In this document: piece after piece, positions 1 to 9,114 of the stretch
How positions within the stretch are numbered: the stretch's first letter is position 1
Layout of the letters: every line of letters begins with the position of its first letter
NCBI GenBank assembly: GCA_038236965.1
Contig: JBBRZF010000001.1
Location: forward strand, 1-64,000
Direction: 5' to 3'
Length of the DNA stretch: 64,000 bases
Source: JBBRZF01 sp038236965
GTDB lineage: Bacteria; Acidobacteriota; Terriglobia; Terriglobales; Acidobacteriaceae
Position numbers and translations under genes: made by a program
The notes under the pieces: generated by a model
Database searches by the model: none
The model's input: the letters and a program-made list of their open reading frames with translations, nothing else
What the model was told of the DNA's origin: nothing

Positions 1-582
1 AAGACCGGATTCCACCCCTACGCCGTGGTGCAACTGCGTCAGGAAAACCTGCGCGCCGATTCCTATAACCTCGTCGGCTTCCAGAACCACCTGAAGTTCG
101 GCGAACAGGCGCGCATCATGCGCATGATTCCCGGCCTTGAGAACGCCAAGTTCCTGCGCTACGGACAGATCCATCGCAACACCTACATCAACGCCCCTAC
201 GCTGCTCGCCGAGACCTTGCAGATGAAGCGGCACCCACGCGTGCTCTTCGCCGGACAGATCTCCGGTGTGGAAGGCTACTTGGAGTCCATCGCCACCGGA
301 CAGCTTGCCGGACTGAGCCTGGCAGCGCTAGCCACAGGAACCGAGCCGCTCCCCGCCCCCCGCGCGACCGCCTTCGGAGCCCTGGTGAATTACATCTGCC
401 ACGCCGAAGCAAAGAACTTTCAGCCTGCGAACATTACCTTCGACCTGCTGGAACAACTCGACGAGAAAACCAAGCGCAAGATACGCGACAAGAAAGAGCG
501 CCATCGCCTGGTCTGCGAGCGCGCGCTGGCCGAGTTCGCGACATGGTACGAGCAGTTGAATGCAGCGGTTCCCGCGCGATAG
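1..582 (+). CDS. trmFO: TrmFO, tRNA (uracil-5-)-methyltransferase, C-terminal part
   Basis: Folate- and FAD-dependent enzyme making m5U54 in the tRNA T-loop. The reading frame is open from base 1, so the N-terminal FAD-binding part lies outside the window and 193 residues are visible. Recognisable family segments are VVQLRQEN, YNLVGFQ, RYGQIHRNTYINAP and LFAGQISGVEGY, the conserved C-terminal core of TrmFO (GidA-like fold). The tail after about residue 150 is charged and Lys/Arg-rich. The gene ends with TAG at 580-582 and is followed by 120 bp without a gene. The identification is confident; nothing can be said about its start or upstream partners. Confidence 0.93.
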   Translation, partial: KTGFHPYAVVQLRQENLRADSYNLVGFQNHLKFGEQARIMRMIPGLENAKFLRYGQIHRNTYINAPTLLAETLQMKRHPRVLFAGQISGVEGYLESIATGQLAGLSLAALATGTEPLPAPRATAFGALVNYICHAEAKNFQPANITFDLLEQLDEKTKRKIRDKKERHRLVCERALAEFATWYEQLNAAVPAR

Positions 583-702
583 TACGCGGAATCGGCGCAG
601 CCAGAGAGGTGGAACTAAACGGGCTCGGACTCCGTAACTAACCTTAGGGAGAGTTGCTCGTCTTAACATAAGCTGTGTTGCGCAACCTCCGTCGACGAAC
701 TT

Positions 703-1962
703 ATGGTCTTTCGCGACCTCATCTCCGACGTGTTCACGACCTTGTGGTCGAACAAGATGCGCACGGCGCTCACCATGTTCGGTATTGCCTGGGGCGTCAT
801 CTCCATCGTGCTGATGGTCGCTGCCGGAGAAGGTCTGCGCGTCGGCCAGGCGAAGCAGCAGGAGACCTTCGCCAAGGACTTGATGATCGTCAACGCCGGA
901 CGCACCAGCCTGCAAGCCGGCGGCACCCGCGCCGGACGTCGCATCTTTTACAAAACGCCTGAGATTCCGCGCCTGCAAGCCGAGTCGCCCAGTTGCCGCT
1001 ACGTGATGCCGGAACTTGGGCAAGGCAATATTCCCATCCGCAGCAATTACAACAACGCATCTCTGCAAGTAACGGGTTCATATCCGGAATTCCAGGAGAT
1101 ACGCAGCATCTCGGTTGCGGAAGGCCGCTGGTACACATGGCAGGACGTGGCCGAAAAACGCCGCGTCGCGTTCCTTGGCTCCGAAACGAAAAAGCAACTC
1201 TTCGCCAGTCGACCCGCTCTGGGTGAGACCATCTACATCCAGGATGTCCCCTACACCGTTATCGGAGTGATGCTCGACAAGAAGCAGAACTCGAGCTACG
1301 ACGGTTGGGATGTGAGGAAGATATTCATCCCCTTCAGCATCATGCAGCAGGACCTACCGAATTCTCCGCCGCAAACTGCGAAGAGCGTGGACCGATTACT
1401 GGTGACGCCGCTCAACGTGGATGCGCACGAGGCTTGCAAGCACGAGATACGCGTTGCCTTGGGACGCATACATGGCTTCGACCCGACGGACAAGGAAGCC
1501 GCGAGCATCTGGGACACGCTACAGGAAGCGAAGTCGTTCCAGCGCATGACCGACGGCATGAAGTATTTCCTGGGCGCGGTCGGCATCACCACGCTCCTGC
1601 TGGGTGGCATCGGCGTGATGAACGTCATGCTGGTTGCGGTGCGCGAACGCACGCGCGAGATCGGTGTGCGTAAAGCGATCGGCGCGCCGGCACATCTCAT
1701 CCTGCGACAATTCTTTATCGAGACGGTGGTCATCGTCGCCATCAGTGGCGGCGGCGGACTGCTGTTCGCCTACGGATTGTGTGCGCTGGTGAACCTGGTG
1801 CCCATGCCGCCCTTCTTTGCCGGACTGCTGCCGACATGGCAATCGGGTGCGCTGGCGATTGGGTTGCTCGGCACGACGGCCATTCTGGCGGCGATGTATC
1901 CGGCGCGACGCGCAGCGGGAATCGATCCCATTGAAGCCTTGCGGCACGAGGCGGGCGGCTAA
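703..1962 (+). CDS. MacB-like ABC transporter permease (first of a pair)
   Basis: Inner-membrane permease of the MacB/FtsX superfamily, 419 aa. One N-terminal membrane segment (about residues 15-38) is followed by a large periplasmic core (MacB_PCD type, about 40-280) and a C-terminal FtsX domain with three membrane segments (about 288-313, 338-365, 383-402). The FtsX signature GGIGVMNVML followed by RTREIGVRKAIGA is present, as is the closing IDPIEALRHE. Such proteins work with a LolD/MacB-type ATPase in mechanotransmission, lipoprotein or efflux systems. No ATPase gene is seen here. The next permease starts 3 bp after the stop, so the two are co-translated and probably form a heterodimer. 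Substrate unknown. Confidence 0.85.
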   Translation: MVFRDLISDVFTTLWSNKMRTALTMFGIAWGVISIVLMVAAGEGLRVGQAKQQETFAKDLMIVNAGRTSLQAGGTRAGRRIFYKTPEIPRLQAESPSCRYVMPELGQGNIPIRSNYNNASLQVTGSYPEFQEIRSISVAEGRWYTWQDVAEKRRVAFLGSETKKQLFASRPALGETIYIQDVPYTVIGVMLDKKQNSSYDGWDVRKIFIPFSIMQQDLPNSPPQTAKSVDRLLVTPLNVDAHEACKHEIRVALGRIHGFDPTDKEAASIWDTLQEAKSFQRMTDGMKYFLGAVGITTLLLGGIGVMNVMLVAVRERTREIGVRKAIGAPAHLILRQFFIETVVIVAISGGGGLLFAYGLCALVNLVPMPPFFAGLLPTWQSGALAIGLLGTTAILAAMYPARRAAGIDPIEALRHEAGG

Positions 1963-1965
1963 GCG

Positions 1966-3219
1966 ATGCTGACACAAGTATTCACAGAAGCTTGGACGGC
2001 ACTTCGGCGCAGTCGTACGCGTAGCATGCTGACTATGCTCGGCATCGTGTGGGGCATCGTCTCGGTCACGCTGCTGATCGCTTACGGCAATGGATTCCGC
2101 ATGGTGCTAACCCATGCGTTCGACGCCTTCGGACGTACGGCAGTCATCTGCTGGCCGCAGCAGACTAGCACACAGGCGGGCGGCCAACGCGCGGGCAAAT
2201 CGGTTCGTTTCGAACAAGCGGATGTGGATTACATCAAGGCAACGTCGCCGCTGGTGAAGCACGCTTGCCTGGAGACCATGAGGAATCTTCCGGTCGCTTA
2301 CGGCGAGCGCCTGGTGAACCCGGCAGTGCGCGGCGTCTGTCCAGAATACGGTGACATGCGCAACGAGGTTCCCAGTGAAGGCCGCTGGCTTGACTCGGCG
2401 GGTCAACTGGAACGGCGTCGCGTCGTCTTCCTCGGCAATCGCGTGAAGGAACAATTATTCAGCGGTCGCAACGCGGTGGGCGAAACGGTGCTGATCGGCG
2501 GAATGCACTTCACTGTCGTCGGCATCATGGAGAAGAAGATGCAGTTGAGCAATTACTTCTCTCCCGACGACCGCTCCATCTGGATACAGTATTCGACGGC
2601 GGGTGATCTGTGGAACACACGTTACGGCGCGGTCATCGTCTTTGAGCCCATCGCGCCGCAGTTTGAGAAGCAAGCTTCGGCACAGTTGTTGGCTGCCGTT
2701 GCCGAGCGACAAGGATTCTCTCCGACCGATGAAAAAGCTATACAAATGTTCGGACGCGAAGAGTTTCGTCCGGTGATCGACGGTATCACCATCGGACTGC
2801 AAGTGCTGCTTATGTTCATTGGCGCGCTCACGCTTGGAATTGGCGGCGTGGGAGTGATGAACATCATGCTGGTGTCCGTGGATGAACGCATACGAGAGAT
2901 CGGATTGCGGCGAGCACTGGGCGCGCGCAAGCGGCAGATCGCGCTGCAATTCCTGGCGGAGACGCTGGTGCTGATGGCGCTCGGCGGAGCTATCGGAATC
3001 GCAGTTTCGTATGTCATCGCTGCCGCCGTGGGAACACTACCTTTGCTTGGCCCGCTGTTTGAGGACACGAGCGGCAAGGGAGATATACGCCTGCGTATTT
3101 CCGGAATGACCGTGCTGCTCTCGACAATCGTGCTGCTGATCGTTGGCGTGCTCACCGGATTGGTTCCGGCGTTAAAAGCTTCCAAGCTCGATCCCGTAGA
3201 CGCACTGCGATACGAGTAA
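1966..3219 (+). CDS. MacB-like ABC transporter permease (second of a pair)
   Basis: Paralogue of the preceding gene, 417 aa, with the same plan: N-terminal membrane segment with LTMLGIVWGIVSVTLLIAYG, periplasmic core, and C-terminal FtsX domain with GGVGVMNIMLVSV, REIGLRRALGARK and the terminal LDPVDALRYE. Only 3 bp separate it from the upstream gene (TAAgcgATG). The pair probably forms the two membrane subunits of one transporter. The ATP-binding subunit is missing from the window: downstream is der on the other strand and upstream is trmFO. The ATPase may be encoded elsewhere. Substrate is not predictable from the sequence. Confidence 0.84.
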   Translation: MLTQVFTEAWTALRRSRTRSMLTMLGIVWGIVSVTLLIAYGNGFRMVLTHAFDAFGRTAVICWPQQTSTQAGGQRAGKSVRFEQADVDYIKATSPLVKHACLETMRNLPVAYGERLVNPAVRGVCPEYGDMRNEVPSEGRWLDSAGQLERRRVVFLGNRVKEQLFSGRNAVGETVLIGGMHFTVVGIMEKKMQLSNYFSPDDRSIWIQYSTAGDLWNTRYGAVIVFEPIAPQFEKQASAQLLAAVAERQGFSPTDEKAIQMFGREEFRPVIDGITIGLQVLLMFIGALTLGIGGVGVMNIMLVSVDERIREIGLRRALGARKRQIALQFLAETLVLMALGGAIGIAVSYVIAAAVGTLPLLGPLFEDTSGKGDIRLRISGMTVLLSTIVLLIVGVLTGLVPALKASKLDPVDALRYE

Positions 3220-3268
3220 TGCAAAAAAGGCCACGGCGTGCAAGGTTCAGTAAGGAATGCTTTGTTCT

Positions 3269-4870
3269 TCAAGACGATTTTCGAACGAATTTCTTTTTCA
3301 ACTTCTTGTTTGTTTTTTTGTCACCGGCCTTGTGAGCCAACTTAGCGCTGCCCTTGGTCTCGGGTTTCGCATTAGGCACAAACTCTCGGCGCTGACGCGC
3401 GCGCAATTTGAGCCAGATAGGTGTTCCCACAAACTGGAACTCTTCGCGAATCTGGTTTTCCAGGAAGCGAACGTAGGAGAAGTGCAGCTTCACGTCGCGG
3501 TCGGTGAAGAGGATGAACGTTGGCGGCGAGACCGCTGCCTGCGTCATGTAATAAATCTTCACGCGATTCTTAGCGGGAACCGAGGCGCGTTCGAAATCCA
3601 CCTTTTTCAAGAACTTGTTCATCTGTCCGGTGGTGATGCGCTTGCGCCGTTCGTGCGCAACCTTCACCAGTGTGGTGAAGACTTTCTCCGCGTTCTTTCC
3701 AGTGGTGGCGGAGATGAAGAGAATGGGCGCGTACTCCAAAAACTTCAAATGACGTCGAGCCTGCTCTTCGAAAATGAGGCGGTCGGCCGGAGGCTTGCCA
3801 TCGGTGCGCGCGGTGCTGACCAAGTCCCATTTGTTGATGACGATGATGACGGAGCGCCCGCTTTCGTGGGCGTACCCGGCGATGTTGGCATCGATCGAGG
3901 TGACGCCTTCGCTGGCATCAATGACGACGAGCGCGACATCGGCGGCCTCGAGATGTTTGCGCGCCATGACGACGGAAAGTTTTTCCGCCATCAACTTGGT
4001 CTTGCCCTTGCGACGGATACCGGCGGTATCGATGAAGCGGAAATCCTGACCGTCATGCTTGACGAGTTCATCGACGGCATCGCGCGTCGTGCCCGGAATG
4101 GGCGAAACAATAGCGCGCGAGCTTCCCGTCAGGCGGTTGATGAGCGTGGATTTGCCAACGTTCGGGCGTCCGATGATGGCGACCTTGATCTCCGAGGACG
4201 CCTCTTCGTCGGGCTGCTCTTCCTGCTCGGCCTCACCCTCAAACTCGTCGTCATCGCTGATGACTTCGGGGATGCGATAACGGCTCGGAGTCTCCGGGCG
4301 TTCCTCGTCGAAGCCTTTGTCTTCAATGGTGGGCATCACTTCCATCAGCCCTTCCAGTAATTCTGCGGTACCGGTCGAGTGCTCGGCGGAGATGGGGTAG
4401 AGATTGCGGATTCCCATGGTGCGGAAATTTTCCGCGTGGGCTTCCTGCTTCGGTGAATCGATTTTATTGACGGCGAGGAAGAGCGGCTTTCCGGTGCGTT
4501 GGAGCAGTCGCGCGAGTTCGAGGTCGGGCGAAGCGATTTCCGTTCGTCCGTCCACCACCATCACGATTGCGCTGGCTTCGTCGAAGGCGACGCGCGCCTG
4601 GCGGAAGATTTCTGCCGGGATGAGGTCCTTGTCGTCGGGCACGATTCCACCGGTATCGACCACTCGAAAGCGCCGGCCATTCCAGATGACGGAACCGTAG
4701 AGGCGGTCTCGGGTAATGCCGGGCTCGTCGCCAACGATGGCGCGGCGCGCCCCTACCATACGGTTGAAGAGCGTGGATTTACCAACATTCGGGCGGCCAA
4801 CAATCGCTACCAACCCGCCAAGCTCAATCTCTGCTTCCTTGATCGCCTTGCTTGCTTTGTTGCTTGCCAA
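3269..4870 (-). CDS. der: Ribosome-associated GTPase Der (EngA)
   Basis: Essential GTPase for 50S ribosome assembly, 533 aa. Two G domains in tandem are visible: GRPNVGKSTLFNRMVG at about residues 25-40 and GRPNVGKSTLINRLTG near residue 235, each with its DxxG (DTGG, DTAG) and NKxD (NKID, NKWD) motifs. A KH-like domain closes the protein. An acidic linker rich in Glu separates the two G domains. The C-terminus carries a long Lys-rich extension (KKTNKKLKKKF), which makes it longer than the usual 440-490 aa. It is transcribed divergently from the DinG-type helicase and convergent with the permease pair. Confidence 0.96.
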   Translation of the reverse strand: MASNKASKAIKEAEIELGGLVAIVGRPNVGKSTLFNRMVGARRAIVGDEPGITRDRLYGSVIWNGRRFRVVDTGGIVPDDKDLIPAEIFRQARVAFDEASAIVMVVDGRTEIASPDLELARLLQRTGKPLFLAVNKIDSPKQEAHAENFRTMGIRNLYPISAEHSTGTAELLEGLMEVMPTIEDKGFDEERPETPSRYRIPEVISDDDEFEGEAEQEEQPDEEASSEIKVAIIGRPNVGKSTLINRLTGSSRAIVSPIPGTTRDAVDELVKHDGQDFRFIDTAGIRRKGKTKLMAEKLSVVMARKHLEAADVALVVIDASEGVTSIDANIAGYAHESGRSVIIVINKWDLVSTARTDGKPPADRLIFEEQARRHLKFLEYAPILFISATTGKNAEKVFTTLVKVAHERRKRITTGQMNKFLKKVDFERASVPAKNRVKIYYMTQAAVSPPTFILFTDRDVKLHFSYVRFLENQIREEFQFVGTPIWLKLRARQRREFVPNAKPETKGSAKLAHKAGDKKTNKKLKKKFVRKSS

Positions 4871-4965
4871 AATTGCCTTCCCAGTGTCGCTGAATCAGAA
4901 AGTTGCGGATACTTGTGCAGGTGGGGACCGCAATCCAGACCTAATACGTCTATTATAGGGTTTCC

Positions 4966-7011
4966 GTGTCCTCCACTTCCCATTCCGGCCCGTTTATCGT
5001 CCCTCCTGCCGCCGAGAAGAGCGCCTCGAAGACGACCTCTGGTGCCCAAAAGCCGTCCCTACGCCATTTCTTCGGACCGGGCGGCGTGTTGTCAAAAACG
5101 CATCCCGCCTACGAGTTCCGGCGCGGACAGTTGACCATGGCGCAGGCCGTGGAAGAGGCGATCGAAGAAAAGCGCCACCTCATCGTCGAAGCCGGAACAG
5201 GCACGGGAAAGACGCTTGCCTACCTACTGCCGGTGATTCGCTCAGTCAAGCGCGTCATCATTTCCACGGGCACAAAGAATCTGCAGGAACAGCTTTTCTA
5301 TAAAGACATTCCCTTCCTTGAGCAGCATCTGGGAAAGTTGCGCGTCTGCTACATGAAGGGGCGCAATAACTACCTTTGTCGCAAGAAGCTGTACGAATTG
5401 CGCGACCGCCCAATACTGACCGGTCTCGAAGAAATCGAACAGTATCGCGCCATCAGCGAATGGGACAGCCTTACTCCGACGGGAGATCGTTCGGAGATCA
5501 CGGGACTGCCAGAAGCAAGCCTGCTGTGGCCGAAGCTGGATGCGCGGGCGGATACCTGCATTGGGAAAAAGTGTACCCACTTCGATCGCTGCTTTGTCAC
5601 GGAGATGCGACGCAAGGCCTTTGAGAGCGACATCATCATCGTGAACCATCATCTGTTCTTCGCGGATCTGGCGATCAAGCAGGCAATCGATGGTGGCGGC
5701 GATGCCGGCATTCTCCCCGATGCTGCGGCCGTGATCTTCGACGAAGCTCATGAATTGGAAGAAGTCGCGTCGCAGTATTTCGGGGTGACTGTAAGCAATC
5801 TGCGCGTGATGGACTTGGCGCACGATGCCGAAAGCACGCTTAAGCAGAATGCTATTCACGCGCCCGGAGTGCTGAACGCGTTGGCGCGCTTGCGAGAGCG
5901 CTCGCAGTTCTTCTTCGCGCTGCTGCCGCCCGGAGATGGGCGTTTCAGCTTTGAGAATCGCCGCGAATTCCTGGAAGAAAACGGGGACGAGTTCCTGGGA
6001 TTGCAGGCCAGTTTCACTCGGGTGCTCTCCGAATTGCAGATGCTTACCAATAAGCCGGACGACGTGCACAGCCTGGTGCGTCGCGCGGAAGAGATTCGGG
6101 TGCAACTGGAATTCATCCTGGAATCTACAGACCCGAACAGTGTCTTCTGGATAGAGCGACGCAGCGACCGTGGTTCGTTCCGAAGCGCGAACCAGAATGT
6201 CTTCCTACACGCGACGCCAATCGACGTTTCCGCCATTCTGAAGCAGGTGCTGTTTACGAAACTCGATACGGCTGTGCTGACTTCGGCGACCTTGGCCGTC
6301 GGCGGCGGATTCGATTATGTTCGCGGACGGTTGGGCCTGGAGAACGCACGCGAGCAGGTAGTGGCTTCGCATTTCGATTACGAAAGCCAGGCGGTGTTGT
6401 ATGTTCCGCCAGACCTGCCCGACCCGCGCGAAGCGGGATTCGTCGAGAAGGCGACCGTGCGTATTCGTCGCTTGCTGGAGATAACGCGTGGGCGCGCCTT
6501 CGTACTCTTCACCAGCCATGCGCAGATGAACCAGGTTTACGACCGTCTACTGGGACAACTCGAATATCCAATGCTGCTGCAGGGCTCGGCACCGAAGACG
6601 GCGCTGCTGGAAGAATTCCGCCTGACGCCGCATGCGGTCTTGTTCGCAACCTCCTCGTTCTGGCAAGGCGTCGACGTGCAGGGCGACCAGCTAAGCTGCG
6701 TCATCATCGACCGGTTACCTTTTGCGGTGCCGAACGATCCGGTCATCGCTGCCCGCATCAAGGCCATCGATTCCGATGGCGGAAACGCGTTTTTCGACTA
6801 CCAGGTGCCTTCGGCGGTCATCACCTTGAAGCAGGGCTTCGGACGGCTAATCCGCTCGCTGCACGACCGCGGTCTGCTTGTGCTGTTGGACAACCGCATC
6901 CTGAAGAAGCCTTACGGGCGGGTCTTCGTCGATTCTCTGCCTGACTACACGAAGACCACGGATATCCGGAAGGTAGAACAGTTCTTCGGCATCGACACGG
7001 ATGCCGAGTAG
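4966..7011 (+). CDS. ATP-dependent DNA helicase, DinG/YoaA family (XPD-like)
   Basis: Superfamily 2 helicase of the XPD/DinG group, 681 aa. Walker A AGTGTGKT lies at residues 76-83 and the Walker B box is DEAH (FDEAHELEE). Between them are four cysteines fitting the iron-sulphur cluster of this group: one in NYLCRKK and three in DTCIGKKCTHFDRC. The C-terminal helicase motif VI appears as GFGRLIRS. The family unwinds forked or R-loop DNA 5' to 3' in repair. The chosen start is GTG at 4966, about 10 bases after a TATTAT box, so the leader would be very short; a later start cannot be excluded. It is divergent from der, with 95 bp between them. Confidence 0.9.
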   Translation: MSSTSHSGPFIVPPAAEKSASKTTSGAQKPSLRHFFGPGGVLSKTHPAYEFRRGQLTMAQAVEEAIEEKRHLIVEAGTGTGKTLAYLLPVIRSVKRVIISTGTKNLQEQLFYKDIPFLEQHLGKLRVCYMKGRNNYLCRKKLYELRDRPILTGLEEIEQYRAISEWDSLTPTGDRSEITGLPEASLLWPKLDARADTCIGKKCTHFDRCFVTEMRRKAFESDIIIVNHHLFFADLAIKQAIDGGGDAGILPDAAAVIFDEAHELEEVASQYFGVTVSNLRVMDLAHDAESTLKQNAIHAPGVLNALARLRERSQFFFALLPPGDGRFSFENRREFLEENGDEFLGLQASFTRVLSELQMLTNKPDDVHSLVRRAEEIRVQLEFILESTDPNSVFWIERRSDRGSFRSANQNVFLHATPIDVSAILKQVLFTKLDTAVLTSATLAVGGGFDYVRGRLGLENAREQVVASHFDYESQAVLYVPPDLPDPREAGFVEKATVRIRRLLEITRGRAFVLFTSHAQMNQVYDRLLGQLEYPMLLQGSAPKTALLEEFRLTPHAVLFATSSFWQGVDVQGDQLSCVIIDRLPFAVPNDPVIAARIKAIDSDGGNAFFDYQVPSAVITLKQGFGRLIRSLHDRGLLVLLDNRILKKPYGRVFVDSLPDYTKTTDIRKVEQFFGIDTDAE

Positions 7012-7142
7012 GGCCTCGTCAATACTCCGTCCGTTTCGGCAACGCAGGCAGTTTGCCGCTCGACTGCGCGGGGCCGCTCCGCTCGCGTTACAATAGAGGG
7101 TAATCAAAAACTCTCTCCGTTCACGTCACTATAGCCAGTTTG

Positions 7143-7173
7143 GCTGATAGCTGATGGCTGAATGCTGACGGCT
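7143..7173. repeat. Heptamer array (GCTGAnn) before queD
   Basis: Four consecutive 7-bp units, GCTGATA, GCTGATG, GCTGAAT and GCTGACG, followed by a partial GCT. They end just before the queD start at 7179, in the 167-bp gap after the helicase. This is one of several short arrays with 7-bp period in the window, each with its own unit. No other feature was recognised in this gap, apart from a TACAAT box at 7089-7094 that lacks a clear -35. Confidence 0.75.
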
Positions 7174-7178
7174 CCCCT

Positions 7179-7556
7179 ATGTACGAAGTAACCGTAGAAG
7201 AAACGTTTTCCTCGGGACACTACCTGAGGAACTACAAAGGCAAGTGCGAGAATCCGCACGGCCATAATTATCGTGTGCGCATAACGCTGGCAGGCGACGC
7301 GCTCGACCACGCCGGATTGCTGGTGGATTTCAAGGACCTGAAGTCAGTGATGAAACACGTCATCGATTACCTGGACCACCAGATGATCAACGACCTGGAG
7401 CCGTTCACGACGTTGAATCCCACGGCCGAAAATCTGTCGAAATATTTCTACGACGAAAGCAACAAGAAGCTCGGCGAACGCACCGGCGGCCGCGTGAAGG
7501 TTTCGCGCGTCACCATCTGGGAGACGGACACCTCGATCGCCACGTATTACGAGTAA
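7179..7556 (+). CDS. queD: 6-carboxytetrahydropterin synthase QueD
   Basis: Converts 7,8-dihydroneopterin triphosphate to 6-carboxy-5,6,7,8-tetrahydropterin, the second step of preQ0/queuosine synthesis. At 125 aa it has normal family length. Zinc ligands are His14 (FSSGH) and the HGH pair at 27-29; Cys23 in GKCENPHGH is the catalytic cysteine that marks QueD rather than eukaryotic PTPS. DHQMIND and WETDTSIATY carry the remaining active-site residues. queE follows after 24 bp and queC after that, so three consecutive pathway enzymes form one cluster. folE and queF are not in the window. Confidence 0.94.
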   Translation: MYEVTVEETFSSGHYLRNYKGKCENPHGHNYRVRITLAGDALDHAGLLVDFKDLKSVMKHVIDYLDHQMINDLEPFTTLNPTAENLSKYFYDESNKKLGERTGGRVKVSRVTIWETDTSIATYYE

Positions 7557-7580
7557 AAGGGCGCGGCTCCGTAGTCTTTC

Positions 7581-8264
7581 ATGCATATCATCGAAATCTA
7601 TAAATCGCTGCAGGGTGAATCATCGTTCAGCGGCGTGCCGTGCGTATTCGTGCGCCTGGCGGGATGCAACCTGCGCTGCACCTGGTGCGATAGCGAGTAC
7701 ACGTTCAAAGGCGGAATCGTAAAGTCGCTCGACGAGGTTGCGGCCGAAGTAGTTCGCCTCTCGCCGAAGTGCGGACTGGTGGAGATCACCGGCGGCGAAC
7801 CCTTGTTGCAGGAGCGCGAAGCGGTTGCGCTGATGCAGCGTCTCCTTGCGCGCAACTACACCTTGCTTCTGGAGACCAGCGGTGAGCGTCCGCTGAACAA
7901 TGTGCCTGCCGAGGTCCACAAAATTGTGGACGTGAAGTGCCCGGGTTCGGGCGAAGGGGGCACGTTTCTTATGGAGAATTTGGAATTCATGGGCGCCGCG
8001 GACGAAGTGAAGTTTGTGATTTCTGACCGCGCGGACTTCGAGTTCGCCCGCGACTTCACCCGCGCTCAGGGGTTGGAATCCAGAGTAGACAATGTGATTT
8101 TTTCTCCGGCCTTCCCCAAGGACGCCGTTGGAGCGCGTTCGGCGGAACACTGCACGCTCGATCCGAAGGACCTGGCGGATTGGATCTTGGCCGAAGAACT
8201 CGAAGTGCGACTGGGATTCCAGATACACAAGTTCATCTGGCAGCCGCAGATAAAAGGCGTATAG
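7581..8264 (+). CDS. queE: 7-carboxy-7-deazaguanine synthase QueE
   Basis: Radical SAM enzyme contracting the ring of carboxytetrahydropterin to 7-carboxy-7-deazaguanine; 227 aa. The cluster-binding cysteines are C29, C33 and C36 in AGCNLRCTWCD, the CX3CX2C form seen in one common QueE branch. The SAM-binding GGEP motif follows (EITGGEPLLQ). The N-terminal IYKSLQGES and the tail RLGFQIHKFIW are also typical. It sits between queD and queC in the same orientation, 24 bp after queD. Identification is firm. Confidence 0.95.
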   Translation: MHIIEIYKSLQGESSFSGVPCVFVRLAGCNLRCTWCDSEYTFKGGIVKSLDEVAAEVVRLSPKCGLVEITGGEPLLQEREAVALMQRLLARNYTLLLETSGERPLNNVPAEVHKIVDVKCPGSGEGGTFLMENLEFMGAADEVKFVISDRADFEFARDFTRAQGLESRVDNVIFSPAFPKDAVGARSAEHCTLDPKDLADWILAEELEVRLGFQIHKFIWQPQIKGV

Positions 8265-8319
8265 CCGAGGTTGAAAACGGTTGGAATTTGCACGGAAGTA
8301 CCAGAGAGCCGAAAATAAT

Positions 8320-9036
8320 ATGGCTGAATTACCCGGCGGCGGTGTCAATACTGATGTACTCGTGGTGCTGAGCGGAGGCATGGACTCGTGTGTCTGCGCC
8401 GCTCTGGCCGTTCGCGATGCCGGTGCTGACGCTGTAGCTGCTCTGCATGTCAGCTATGGGCAACGCACGGAAATCCGCGAGCAGCAGGCGTTTCGTGCCA
8501 TCTGCGACCGGCTTGGAATTGCGCGGCGACTCATGGTGCGCAACGATTCGCTCAGCACTATTGGCGGATCGGCGCTTACCGACGAGACAATCGAAGTGCC
8601 GACGGCGGGGCCGGAGATAGGGAGCGAGGTTCCCATCACTTACGTGCCATTCCGGAATGCACATTTTCTCAGCGTAGCCGTAAGCTGGGCGGAAGTGATC
8701 GGAGCCGAAGAGATCTACATCGGGGCGGTGCAGCAGGACAGTTCAGGGTATCCCGACTGCAGGCCCGAGTATTACCGCGCGTTCAACGAATTGATCCGCG
8801 TGGGCACCAAAAACGGCCACACCAGGATTTCGACTCCGCTGATAGCGATGCGGAAATCCGAGATTGTGACGCTTGGCCTTGAACTGGCAGCGCCGTTGGA
8901 TTTAAGTTGGTCGTGTTATAGCGGGGAACAGGAAGCCTGCGGCGAGTGCGAAAGCTGTGTTTTGCGGCTGCGCGCATTTGAACAAGCCGGGGCGGTAGAT
9001 CCAATCCCTTATCGTTCGAAGGCCGCACGACAATAA
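8320..9036 (+). CDS. queC: 7-cyano-7-deazaguanine synthase QueC
   Basis: ATP-dependent enzyme converting 7-carboxy-7-deazaguanine to preQ0; 238 aa from the ATG at 8320. The PP-loop SGGMDS is at residues 18-23. Zinc-binding cysteines at the C-terminus appear in CYSGEQEACGECESC. The ATG at 8320 was preferred over an in-frame TTG at 8281 because it leaves the usual short lead before the PP-loop; the extra 13 residues would be atypical. It closes the queD-queE-queC cluster with a 55-bp gap after queE. Product use (queuosine or DNA 7-deazaguanine) cannot be told from this window. Confidence 0.94.
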   Translation: MAELPGGGVNTDVLVVLSGGMDSCVCAALAVRDAGADAVAALHVSYGQRTEIREQQAFRAICDRLGIARRLMVRNDSLSTIGGSALTDETIEVPTAGPEIGSEVPITYVPFRNAHFLSVAVSWAEVIGAEEIYIGAVQQDSSGYPDCRPEYYRAFNELIRVGTKNGHTRISTPLIAMRKSEIVTLGLELAAPLDLSWSCYSGEQEACGECESCVLRLRAFEQAGAVDPIPYRSKAARQ

Positions 9037-9114
9037 GGACGGTCCGCGCAGACGCGAGACCGGAAGCGGCACATTTCTAATGCTCTTGTAAGAGCAATCG
9101 CTCTGGAGGCAGAA

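Noticed and set aside
7085..7178. PreQ1 riboswitch before queD, suggested by AGAGGGTAATCAAAAACTC
   Set aside because: The paired stem and conserved CUA/ACUA positions of the class I aptamer could not be laid out, and queD-queE-queC upstream regions often lack it in this group.
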